From Candidatus Bathyarchaeota archaeon (GTDB lineage Archaea; Asgardarchaeota; Lokiarchaeia; Sigyniarchaeales; Sigyniarchaeaceae): DNA of 24,070 bases. This document shows, one piece after another, positions 16,471-24,070 of the stretch (position 1 is its first letter; each line of letters begins with the position of its first letter). The notes under the pieces were generated by a model. That model had not been told where the DNA came from. It saw only the letters and a list, made by a program, of their open reading frames with translations, and did not search any database. Made by a program: the position numbers and the translations under genes. The stretch lies in contig WJJB01000186.1 in NCBI GenBank assembly GCA_014729935.1, positions 1 to 24,070 on the forward strand, in the 5' to 3' direction.

Positions 16471-19203
16471 ATGGGAAAGGACAATATTACAATAATCGTG
16501 TCGCATACACACTGGGATCGGGAATGGTACATGAGTTTCCAGCGCATGCGATTTCGGCTCGTTGCAATGATGGATCAATTACTTGATTTGCTGGAAAATG
16601 ACAAACGGTTTCACTCGTTCATGTTAGATGGGCAGGCAAGTCCCTTGGACGATTACTTGGAAATTAGGGAACAGCAGGGCAGGTTAGAAACCTTGGTGCG
16701 CTCGGGAAAATTGATCGTGGGTCCCTTCTACGTGCAATGCAGCCCGTGGTTGCAAACAGGCGAAGGATACGTGAAGAACCTGCTGGAGGGCCACCTGAAA
16801 GCCGAAGCGTTTGGAAATGATGCCATGAAGGTTGCATACATCCCAGATCAATTTGTGCATTTTGCGCAAATGCCACAAGTATTCAAAGGATTCGGCATCA
16901 AGAGTATTGTCTTCAGCAGGGGAATGGGGAACCAGCAGGAGGAGGATAACCTCGGGTTTGAATTCAACTGGAAAGGTCCCGATGGATCCATCATCCTTGG
17001 GCTCCATATCTCTGAGGGCTATGGGCAAAATACTCGCTTGCAATCGGATCCCGACGAGGCATTAAACCAAGTGCTTTTTTCCAAGGGAGCGGTGAACAGG
17101 TACAACAAGGCAACAAGATATGGCTTGATGTTCTCGGGAAACGATCATAGCTTGCTTCAACCCGTGCTACCCGATGTTATCGAGTTGTGGAACAGCATTG
17201 ACGAGATCGTGGAAGACGAGGGCATCGTGAAACATGGATCCTTGGAGGAATTCGTCAACATCATCTTGAAAGCGGGAGAGGATCTTGCGACCACGACTGG
17301 AGAGATCAGGGGACACCGGTACCAGAACTCATTTCAAGGCGTGTTTTCATCGTTCATGCCACTAAAGGTGATGAATTTTTCCGCTCATGACCAGCTGGAA
17401 CGCTATGCCGAGCCTCTTTCCTTGCTGGCGCGGGTATTAGCGGGAACCAATTACGAGGGATACCTTTCGACGGGATGGTCGTGGTTGCTGAAAAACCAAG
17501 CTCACGATAGCTCATGGACGGCATCATGGGAACCCGTCATGGACGAGATGGTAACGAGATTCGATTGGGCAATCCAGATCGCAGACGAGGTGAAACGATG
17601 GGCATTTCTCGATATCACCAGCCGTATCGACCTGGGGGATGCATTGGAAAAGCAAGTTGCCATCACTTGCTTCAATCCATCGGGTTTTGACAGGAAGGAA
17701 TCGATTACCGTGTTACTCCCATCGAAGGCACCATTAGAGGAGGGATTCACTCTCTTAGACGCCTCGGGGTCCGAGGTCCAAGCCACCATCACTCCACGGG
17801 AACTTGGGAACGAGGAAATATTTGAGATCCGGAAATTCGTGGAATCACAAGGAGCACGCCCTAAATATTATTATACTGTCCACACGGAACCAGTTTTGGT
17901 TCCTTCCGTTGGGTACACGACCCTCCTTATGGTGCCCGGAACCCGACTAAAAGACAGCAAGAATCCTGAAAAGGAAAGGATACCAGGAAAAGACCTCTTC
18001 CTTAAAGCAGGGGATACAACCGTTGAAAACGATGTTATCAGGATAGAGTTCAACCAGAACGGTACCTTCAACATGAAGGACAAGCGAACGGATCATGTAT
18101 TTGAAGAATTGAATTATTTCGAGGATATTTCGGACGTGGGCGATGGATACCAGTTCATCCCCATCATCGGTGACTCGCCAATCACCACCAAGCACCTGAA
18201 GGCAAATATCGAGAAAGCAATTGTTGACCCATATGCCGCGACTTATCTCATCACGATGGACCTCGAAGTTCCAGCCGGTGCGAACAAGCAACATAACTGG
18301 AGATTGGACGGGCATGAGACCCTGACCATCAAGTCCCGTGTTACCTTACAAGCAGGAAATAATCCAAGGGTGGACGTGAATGTGCAATTCACCAATACCG
18401 CCCGAGATCACAAGCTGAGCGTTACCTTCCCCACGGGGCTAAGGGCTCGGGAAGTTGAAGTGGACGGACACTTCGGGTGCACCCCGCGGGGGATCAAGCT
18501 CCCTGAAGGGGAGAAATGGAAGGTTCAACCAGAACCCCGGGGCCCCCAGCACAAGTTCGTTAATTTGACGGACTATTCAGGTGAAAAGGGATTACTCATC
18601 GCCAACAAGGGCTTGCCAGAATACGAGGCGAACCTTCAAGATGACGAAACAGTGAACCTTGGGCTCACCTTGATGCGTGCCTTCGGTAGGTGGGGTGTTC
18701 ACGTTCATGAAAATAGTCCCGTGACGATGGAAAATGCACAACTTCAAGGCAAGCATGAGTACGAATACGCCCTCATACCGCATCAAGGAGATATATTCAA
18801 GCGGGCATACGCTGGCGCACTTGCATTCAGATACCCACTCCATGTCGAATACAAGGGTGCATACAATAAGTACCAAGGATATTTCCCGAACATCGACCAA
18901 CCAGACCCGTTTCTTCCCCCGAGCAGGTCCTTTTTCAAGATTTCACCCTTACCGCTTGTTCTATCCATCGTAAAGAAGGCAGGAAGATCGGGGGATCTCA
19001 TCTTGCGAGTATTTAATGCTTCAAACACCGAGGAGGTCCTCGGCACCATCGAAACGTCCCTAGATCTCAAAAAGGTGGAACTGGTGGACTTGAATGAACA
19101 CGAAATCGAGGGAACGGGGATGGTGCTCGAATCTGGGGCTCATTCCATCTCGATGAAAGTGGCTCCCGCGAAGATCGTGTCATTGAAACTCACTCTCGCG
19201 TGA
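16471..19203 (+). CDS. GH38 alpha-mannosidase family glycoside hydrolase
   Basis: A 910-residue enzyme of glycoside hydrolase family 38 (alpha-mannosidase, closest in pattern to bacterial MngB-like cytosolic members). Zinc ligands are H14 and D16 in SHTHWDREWY, the nucleophile D126 in YIPDQFVH (usual PDQFGH with Gly changed to Val), and H345 with D346 in AHDSSW. MLDGQ, GPFYVQCSPW and GEGYVKNLLEGH motifs lie between. The C-terminal half is all-beta. No signal peptide or membrane segment is visible, so it is probably cytoplasmic. The substrate is not determinable from sequence; mannosidic glycans, mannosylglycerate and related oligosaccharides are all possible. Preceded by its own promoter and followed by a convergent mobA-like gene. 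Confidence 0.88.
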   Translation: MGKDNITIIVSHTHWDREWYMSFQRMRFRLVAMMDQLLDLLENDKRFHSFMLDGQASPLDDYLEIREQQGRLETLVRSGKLIVGPFYVQCSPWLQTGEGYVKNLLEGHLKAEAFGNDAMKVAYIPDQFVHFAQMPQVFKGFGIKSIVFSRGMGNQQEEDNLGFEFNWKGPDGSIILGLHISEGYGQNTRLQSDPDEALNQVLFSKGAVNRYNKATRYGLMFSGNDHSLLQPVLPDVIELWNSIDEIVEDEGIVKHGSLEEFVNIILKAGEDLATTTGEIRGHRYQNSFQGVFSSFMPLKVMNFSAHDQLERYAEPLSLLARVLAGTNYEGYLSTGWSWLLKNQAHDSSWTASWEPVMDEMVTRFDWAIQIADEVKRWAFLDITSRIDLGDALEKQVAITCFNPSGFDRKESITVLLPSKAPLEEGFTLLDASGSEVQATITPRELGNEEIFEIRKFVESQGARPKYYYTVHTEPVLVPSVGYTTLLMVPGTRLKDSKNPEKERIPGKDLFLKAGDTTVENDVIRIEFNQNGTFNMKDKRTDHVFEELNYFEDISDVGDGYQFIPIIGDSPITTKHLKANIEKAIVDPYAATYLITMDLEVPAGANKQHNWRLDGHETLTIKSRVTLQAGNNPRVDVNVQFTNTARDHKLSVTFPTGLRAREVEVDGHFGCTPRGIKLPEGEKWKVQPEPRGPQHKFVNLTDYSGEKGLLIANKGLPEYEANLQDDETVNLGLTLMRAFGRWGVHVHENSPVTMENAQLQGKHEYEYALIPHQGDIFKRAYAGALAFRYPLHVEYKGAYNKYQGYFPNIDQPDPFLPPSRSFFKISPLPLVLSIVKKAGRSGDLILRVFNASNTEEVLGTIETSLDLKKVELVDLNEHEIEGTGMVLESGAHSISMKVAPAKIVSLKLTLA

Positions 19204-19283
19204 ATACCATTCATCGGGCCTTGGGAGAAATCCCACCCCAACCTTCTTTTTATCCGTCTTGCGAGAGAAAACCCGCCCCTTTA

Positions 19284-19304
19284 GTTTAGAGCGTGGTAGT
19301 TCAA
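19284..19304. repeat. 21-bp repeat, copy 2, overlapping the mobA-like stop
   Basis: Twenty of 21 bases match 1511-1531. On the minus strand, the stop TGA of the mobA-like gene lies inside the repeat (TTGAACTACCACGC). Continuing on the minus strand, CCACGCTC can pair with GGGCGGG (one unpaired A), followed by TTTT, so it could act as an end hairpin of a lost element or as a terminator for the mobA-like gene. Confidence 0.5.
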
Positions 19305-20023
19305 CACGCATCGAACGAGGATTCCCGTTGTTCTGCATATTCGTAGTCGGCTGCATCATTAATGTTCACGAAACTATCCAAGTAGGGATCAACCTTCTTG
19401 ATGCGTTCAACCGGAATGAATGAAACGTGATCAAGCATCTGAATGGCATGCACCAATTGATATCGTTCTTGGTGCCAACACCGTTCAATTGCTCTGTCGA
19501 GGGCTTGAACGTTATAAAGAGCCAGCGTGGGCTCCAGGTATCCATTTCCCCATCTAGGTACCACAGCCTCAACATCCCCGTTCATGTATTCCACAATGAC
19601 TTGTAAGACATCCCGCTTGATGAATGGCATGTCTCCCGATGCCACGAACGTGTGGGTCTCAGACAGCCGCGTTAAGCATGCACGCAAGCCAGTCATTGGA
19701 GACCGGATTAATCCCCTGGGATTTCCACCATCGATGGGTCCTGCGGTATACGCGCTCGCATCCGTGATGAACTGCACTGATCCGCTCAAGCGTGATTCAC
19801 GGGCTTGGATGAGACTGGCTTGGTCGTTATCCCGGACGCTCAAGTACACTGTTGACACGCACGGGGTGAATGTTGTTATCAGCCGTTCCAAGATGGATTT
19901 CCCGCCAATTTCTAGAAGGATCTTGTTCTTGCCATCAAACCTGCGAGACAAGCCCCCTGCAAGCACGATAAGAGCGGGTCGTGAACCATTGAATCTCCAG
20001 GATATATCTTCACGGGTGCACAT
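19301..20023 (-). CDS. MobA-like nucleotidyltransferase
   Basis: A 240-residue protein of the MobA/GTP-transferase superfamily. VLAGGLSRRFDGKNKILLEI (residues 20-39) is the N-terminal nucleotide-binding signature, GLRACLTRL and ASGDMPFI (Asp for Mg2+) follow, and FVNINDAADYEYAE is the typical C-terminal FxNINxPxD-like segment. MobA attaches GMP to molybdopterin. The same fold also serves adenosylcobinamide-phosphate and sugar nucleotidyltransferases, so the substrate is unclear; no molybdenum gene is nearby. An AAGGTAG about 10 nt upstream serves the ATG at 20023. The gene ends 97 bp from the convergent GH38 gene and its stop lies in the 21-bp repeat. Confidence 0.8.
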   Translation of the reverse strand: MCTREDISWRFNGSRPALIVLAGGLSRRFDGKNKILLEIGGKSILERLITTFTPCVSTVYLSVRDNDQASLIQARESRLSGSVQFITDASAYTAGPIDGGNPRGLIRSPMTGLRACLTRLSETHTFVASGDMPFIKRDVLQVIVEYMNGDVEAVVPRWGNGYLEPTLALYNVQALDRAIERCWHQERYQLVHAIQMLDHVSFIPVERIKKVDPYLDSFVNINDAADYEYAEQRESSFDAC

Positions 20024-20073
20024 GGTCTTTTCTACCTTGGGTTTCTTGCAGGTATCTCGCGTTCCATTCCCTT

Positions 20074-20081
20074 GCTATAAG
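20074..20081 (-). promoter_or_regulatory. TATA-like box of the mobA-like gene
   Basis: Minus-strand CTTATAGC, about 54 nt upstream of the ATG at 20023. With a start site near 20050 this leaves about 27 nt of leader containing the AAGGTAG ribosome binding site. Confidence 0.4.
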
Positions 20082-20243
20082 TCAAGTACGGGTTTTTCCA
20101 AGGAATGCGATTGGATAAGATTTTCGAATCCACCTCTAACCATCGGGGAGGAGATCTAGATATTCCGTGGAATCCATACCTGCAATAATCATTAAGATGC
20201 ATGCATCACGTTACCAACACGTCATGTGATCATTGCATGGAAG

Positions 20244-20251
20244 GTATACTT
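20244..20251 (+). promoter_or_regulatory. TATA-like box of the PAP2 gene
   Basis: GTATACTT lies about 27 nt upstream of the ATG at 20274, which has no ribosome binding site. This supports a leaderless transcript and the internal ATG as the true start. A short inverted repeat ATTCC-GT-GGAAT sits at 20162-20173 in the same divergent region. Confidence 0.45.
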
Positions 20252-20273
20252 TCACCTTTCTGGGTCGAGCATC

Positions 20274-21485
20274 ATGGAAACGAGAACAAGCGAATTCAAA
20301 GAAAACAAGAGATTGCGATACATTTCATTCATTGCCTTTTTTGCCATCTTGGGTGGGTTGACCTTGGTATTCATATTCACGGACCTTGATCTCGTATTGA
20401 TGGGATTAGGATATGATGCCGGTGCGACGGGAGATGATAGGTTTTTTCTCAAGGATGCACAACCATGGGCATTCTTCTACGAGCAAGAAGGCGCTATACT
20501 AGGGGTTTACATTGCATTGGCGGCCGTATTTATCATTTACGGGTTATACAGGAAGGATAAGTGGGTATTCATCAAGTATGGCGTGTTCATGATCCTTGCC
20601 GCACTTCTCGGCCCGTTGATCATCGTGAACCTCCTTTTCAAGGGTTATTGGGGTAGGCCGCGACCACGGGAGACGGTGAATTTTGGGGGAAGTGCTCCAT
20701 TCTTTCATGTTTGGTACCCCACCTTTTTAGAAGGCTACACGGATGATAATAGTAGTTTTCCCGCCGGCCATCCCAGCGAATTCATCATGTATTTTGCCAT
20801 CTTTTTGGTATTCAATCATCCTGAATTTCTATGGAAGTATTTCGGCAAAAACCGGGATAGAACCATCAAGGTACTCACCGTTATCAAATATAGCTCCCTA
20901 ATGGCATCCCTTGTAGGTGGAACGTTGATGGCAATTGGAAGGGCCGTGCAATTTGGCCATTGGTATTCTGATTCCCTGTGGACATTTGGATTCATATATC
21001 TGACCTGCATGCTCCTTTATTACCTGGTGTTTCAATTTCCCAAGTGGGAAAAGAAAATCGTGGATGGACGGGTTGGGAAGAGTTCCAACGTTCGAAGGCT
21101 TGGCGTGCGCCTATCGATCATCGGTGGTTTCATATCGATGACGCTCGGGCTTGTCATTCCACTTGCCTATCCCAATGTGTACCCGGAAGTGGCCGATATG
21201 CTTAATAACCTTCACGGTGATTTCGATGAAGGTACAATGGCAATAATCCTTGTCACAACACTCCAAGGATTACTCGTAGCTAGCGGTGCCCTTTCGTTCA
21301 TCGGTGGAATTCTGGTCAAAAGGAGAAATAAACACGGGTTACTCCTTGCAGAGATAGGGGCAATGATATTGTTCCTAAATCCTGTTACCGTTCTTGGAGT
21401 AGAGAAGATCAAGATGCACAAGACTGCAACGACCAGCGAGCATTCGAAAAATTCCCACGTTACTGAACGTGGGGGTGGTGAGTGA
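20274..21485 (+). CDS. PAP2-superfamily integral membrane phosphatase
   Basis: A membrane protein of about 403 residues with the three PAP2 catalytic motifs: KGYWGRPRP (K-x6-RP), FPAGHPSEF (P-A-G-H) and IGRAVQFGHWYSD (R-x5-H-x3-D, with Gly in place of the usual Ser). About nine hydrophobic helices are visible, the first at YISFIAFFAILGGLTLVF. Homologues dephosphorylate lipid phosphates such as phosphatidate, undecaprenyl or polyprenyl pyrophosphate; the substrate here is unknown. The three C-terminal helices after the catalytic core are extra compared with minimal six-helix PAP2 proteins. A longer frame from 20226 adds 16 residues, but the TATA spacing favours 20274. The last residues (SHVTERGGGE) are encoded by a perfect hairpin, suggesting a recent 3' end alteration. 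Confidence 0.85.
   Translation: METRTSEFKENKRLRYISFIAFFAILGGLTLVFIFTDLDLVLMGLGYDAGATGDDRFFLKDAQPWAFFYEQEGAILGVYIALAAVFIIYGLYRKDKWVFIKYGVFMILAALLGPLIIVNLLFKGYWGRPRPRETVNFGGSAPFFHVWYPTFLEGYTDDNSSFPAGHPSEFIMYFAIFLVFNHPEFLWKYFGKNRDRTIKVLTVIKYSSLMASLVGGTLMAIGRAVQFGHWYSDSLWTFGFIYLTCMLLYYLVFQFPKWEKKIVDGRVGKSSNVRRLGVRLSIIGGFISMTLGLVIPLAYPNVYPEVADMLNNLHGDFDEGTMAIILVTTLQGLLVASGALSFIGGILVKRRNKHGLLLAEIGAMILFLNPVTVLGVEKIKMHKTATTSEHSKNSHVTERGGGE
21454..21473. repeat. Perfect hairpin at the PAP2 gene end
   Basis: CCCACGTT-ACTG-AACGTGGG, an eight-pair perfect stem with a four-base loop, inside the last codons of the PAP2 gene. No T-run follows, so it is not a classical terminator. The sequence resembles IS605-type ends (CCCACG...CGTGGG) but no transposase is adjacent. 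A second small inverted repeat, GGCAC-CTGTA-GTGCC, lies about 20 nt downstream. Confidence 0.5.
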
Positions 21486-21619
21486 AATGACCATGGCACC
21501 TGTAGTGCCTCCAAGAGAATTCAAGTTAATGGAAAAGTGAAGTTTAACTAGATTTCATCTTATTATTTTTCTTGCTGGATAAATTGCATGTAACCCCAGT
21601 GTCTCAAGGTGCGAGTGTC

Positions 21620-22225
21620 ATGGCAATTGATAACTTAATTATAATGTACGTGAATGATAGATCGTTTTTCCCCACTAGGAAGCAATTGAAGGATATCGTC
21701 AGATTGATGGATACTCATGGGATCGTGAAGTTTGGATTCCCATCGCATGAAAATGCCAAGCGAATCATGGATATCATTGATGACATTGATTTTCATAGTA
21801 TGGACGAGGAGGAGGGGGAGGTTATTCCACTCCCATCTAAATCATCTCCCTTGTTTAGTTTGCTCAGGGAATACCCAGATGTTGCAGCAGCATTGGATAA
21901 GCTCGCGGAGGAGGATGGACTTGCTGGCGATGAGCCGTGGTGGGAGATCAGTGACTTGGAGATGATCTTGTATCCAGAACCTTACGAGGAAAATGAGGGA
22001 ATCATCGATCTCTGCTTGGAAAGAAAGGAAGAAAATGATGAGTTGGATGAGGAATGGTTTCTTGCTACGAAATGGATGATACTTTCGGTCAATGCGGGAA
22101 GTGGCGATATTGCCGACTTTATCCAGGAATTCACCTACGCATTCATGGAAGGATACAATAAATTCGTCAAGGATGTCGAAAAGCTATTGCACCAGAAGGT
22201 GCGCATGGCGATCCTGATGCTTTGA
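21620..22225 (+). CDS. Acidic protein of unknown function
   Basis: About 201 residues, strongly acidic (runs such as MDEEEGEV and EERNEND-like stretches are frequent), with two Trp-rich spots (DEPWWEISDLEM and EEWFLATKWMIL). No recognised domain, signal peptide or membrane helix. The N-terminus DNLIIMYVNDRSFFPTRKQL looks like a strand-loop-helix. A TTG at 21572 gives a longer frame, but AAGGTG (21606-21611) sits 8 nt before ATG 21620, so I take that start. AT-rich sequence at 21558-21570 may contain its promoter. It ends about 36 bp from the convergent GH36-like gene. Confidence 0.6.
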   Translation: MAIDNLIIMYVNDRSFFPTRKQLKDIVRLMDTHGIVKFGFPSHENAKRIMDIIDDIDFHSMDEEEGEVIPLPSKSSPLFSLLREYPDVAAALDKLAEEDGLAGDEPWWEISDLEMILYPEPYEENEGIIDLCLERKEENDELDEEWFLATKWMILSVNAGSGDIADFIQEFTYAFMEGYNKFVKDVEKLLHQKVRMAILML

Positions 22226-22261
22226 GTGCAAGGTACGCCAGCTCGCCCTTTCCCAGTGCTC

Positions 22262-24070
22262 TCATCCTGCCAAGCGTAACTCAAGGATTTCCTGTCCAGC
22301 ACGGGGAAGTGCTAATCGCAGCCTTCCCTGTTGCAATTCATCACCCGTGAATGTCCCCGGTGATGGCGTCTTGAACAAGGAAGAGACCTCGTAAGTTTTT
22401 CCTGGATTCACCCATGGAATGTTTATTCTCGCTTTTTTCTTGAACAAATTGAACCGTCCTCTCATTACGACCACCACTCCTTCCCCCCGTGGATTCAGCT
22501 TCCCCCACCAGTGCCACCCAAATCGAGTGGGGGAAGGAACACCGCTGAATTGGAAGTACTTGTATATGCCATGCTGGTCATGCAAAGAACGGAGTAAATT
22601 CAATCTTTTTCTGTAATGGTCTATGTTCCGCTCGGTGAGGGTGGATAGATCTCCCGCGTAAACGGAGGGGATGCCCATCAACCAGCTACAGACCTGCCTG
22701 TCGATGATATCGGGGGATAAACTGCCGTCCTTGTTTACCGTTGCCGCGCCATAATACTCAATGCAATATAGCGGGAGTCCACGATGGGCGTAGAACCTGC
22801 GTCTTGCATTGAAGCATCCTTTAAGTAACTGGAAGCGGTTGAATTTCAACCGTTTTTCTTGTCGCGTGATCCTACGAGAACGTGGGAATGCACCCGAGTA
22901 ATCATTCGGTGGCACGTGGTACGACCAGCAATGCTTGACCGCTGCAAGATCGCATGGGACACCGGGGGTCCCCCAATACAACTCATGGGAGAGCAGGAGG
23001 CAGATATCAGGTTCCACATGGTGCACGGCATCTTGGGAGCGAAAAAATCCCCTGATTGCCTTGAGGTAAGATTCCTTGCGGGTCCTGCTGGCGTGTCCAA
23101 AACCGATATCACCAAACTTGATGTTGGTCAGGTCCTGCTTAAAATACGTCGCGCCATACTCGTGAACGAGATGCAGGAGATCCCTCGCGTAATAATCAGC
23201 CCACGTGCTAGCGAAACTCATGCCGAAGCCTTCGCCACGGACCACCAGGGGAAGCGATCGGGCTCCGGGTAAATCCTGCAAATCTGGAGAGTGCAGGTGC
23301 CGGTAGCAAGATAACCACAAGCCAAGCTTCAAGCCAAGATCGAGCACGATGGCACATGTCTTCTTGAAATCGGGAAACTTAACTGGATCGGGTACCCTGC
23401 TCCCGCAGGTCCAATCTGAGCCCGTGATGCTCTCAGACCACCCCGCATCGATTTGAAATCCCGTGAAACCGCACCGTGCTGCAAGCTTGGCTTGTTGTTC
23501 GATGATGGCAGCATTGATGTTGGAAGAGAAATTGGACCAAGTGCACCATAACGGGACAGGCATCTTGCTTGGATCGGCAGGGATGTTTAGCACTTTTTCG
23601 ATGAACGGCACGAGCGAATCCTCTACCGCTCTATCACGCGGGAATGAATGAGCCGAACATGTTTTCAAGATGCAATCAGAATATCCAAGTACGAAGCATG
23701 GTTCGGTGGTGAATCGTTCTCCCGGCCCAAGCACCCACTCGAAAAACTCGTCCGTGTATCCCATAGTGCCATTTCCATCCATGAATCTAATGGCAGATGG
23801 AACCTCGCTACCTGCGATGATACCTGTAGTGCCTGCTTGGTTTTCCAATGCTAAGATGCTTGCTGATGCCCCCCGTTCGGATGGCGTGAGCGGGACATTT
23901 CTTGGCAAGATGCCGCTGAAATCCAAGCAGGTTGTCTTCAAGTGATCAATCTTCATCCAGTGGCTGCCATCGTTTTTCACGGTTAGCCAATGGCGAATGA
24001 CAGGGTAGCCCTCGTAAATCTCCACGTGCCACTCGAATTGAAAGCCTTCCAAGGGGGCACCATCCATCCC
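22262..24070 (-). CDS. GH36-like alpha-galactosidase, 5' end outside the window
   Basis: At least 602 residues of a clan GH-D glycoside hydrolase; the frame is open to the window edge, so the true N-terminus is missing. The N-terminal part is beta-rich, followed by a barrel with WCTWSNF, GFQIDAGW, LKLGLWLS and YFKQDLTN. The K-x-D of the last motif holds the nucleophile Asp (codon 23132-23134). GH36 members, especially the raffinose-synthase-like branch, share the WCTW and K-x-D features. The acid/base residue cannot be fixed by eye. The C-terminal beta domain is complete (ending RAGQEILELRLAG). No signal peptide can be assessed. The product is probably an alpha-galactosidase or related galactosyl transferase; the substrate is unknown. 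Convergent with the acidic-protein gene. Confidence 0.75.
   Translation of the reverse strand, partial: GMDGAPLEGFQFEWHVEIYEGYPVIRHWLTVKNDGSHWMKIDHLKTTCLDFSGILPRNVPLTPSERGASASILALENQAGTTGIIAGSEVPSAIRFMDGNGTMGYTDEFFEWVLGPGERFTTEPCFVLGYSDCILKTCSAHSFPRDRAVEDSLVPFIEKVLNIPADPSKMPVPLWCTWSNFSSNINAAIIEQQAKLAARCGFTGFQIDAGWSESITGSDWTCGSRVPDPVKFPDFKKTCAIVLDLGLKLGLWLSCYRHLHSPDLQDLPGARSLPLVVRGEGFGMSFASTWADYYARDLLHLVHEYGATYFKQDLTNIKFGDIGFGHASRTRKESYLKAIRGFFRSQDAVHHVEPDICLLLSHELYWGTPGVPCDLAAVKHCWSYHVPPNDYSGAFPRSRRITRQEKRLKFNRFQLLKGCFNARRRFYAHRGLPLYCIEYYGAATVNKDGSLSPDIIDRQVCSWLMGIPSVYAGDLSTLTERNIDHYRKRLNLLRSLHDQHGIYKYFQFSGVPSPTRFGWHWWGKLNPRGEGVVVVMRGRFNLFKKKARINIPWVNPGKTYEVSSLFKTPSPGTFTGDELQQGRLRLALPRAGQEILELRLAG

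Noticed and set aside
20226..20273. Longer N-terminus for the PAP2 protein.
   Set aside because: The extra 16 residues overlap the TATA-like box, and the spacing to ATG 20274 fits a leaderless start.

Overview
The window looks archaeal and is probably from an Asgard archaeon (moderate confidence). The evidence is a complete archaeal A-type ATP synthase operon, TATA-like boxes 26-29 nt upstream of start codons, ribosome binding sites inside operons but not at several promoter-proximal starts, IS605-type tnpB relics, and a small longin-like protein of the kind abundant in Asgard genomes. The assignment rests on reading motifs; no database search was possible.

Layout. 1-720: a small Cys/His protein and a longin-like protein end tail to tail. 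720-1907: a decayed transposon zone with two oppositely oriented tnpB fragments and IS200/IS605-like hairpin ends, the second fragment abutting the next gene. 1908-5419: an overlapping pair encoding a DEDD exonuclease and a DExH helicase with a C-terminal Cys cluster, matching the bacterial MrfB/MrfA (YprB/YprA) DNA repair pair. 5436-6272: a third, GC-rich tnpB-like ORF with no visible RuvC-I motif. 6481-6837: a small coiled-coil protein on the minus strand, divergent from the ATP synthase operon.

6964-16277: the A-type ATP synthase operon in the order K-C-H-F-E-A-B-D-usp-I. All nine expected subunits are present, and a universal-stress-protein-like gene sits between subunits D and I. Spacing is tight, and several ribosome binding sites overlap the end of the preceding gene.

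16471-24070: separately promoted genes. These are a GH38 alpha-mannosidase, a MobA-like nucleotidyltransferase (minus strand), a nine-helix PAP2 phosphatase, an acidic protein of unknown function, and a GH36-like alpha-galactosidase (minus strand) whose 5' part lies beyond the window. The two glycosidases without visible signal peptides suggest intracellular glycan turnover. A 21-bp repeat (20/21 identical) links the transposon zone at 1511 to the end of the mobA-like gene at 19284.
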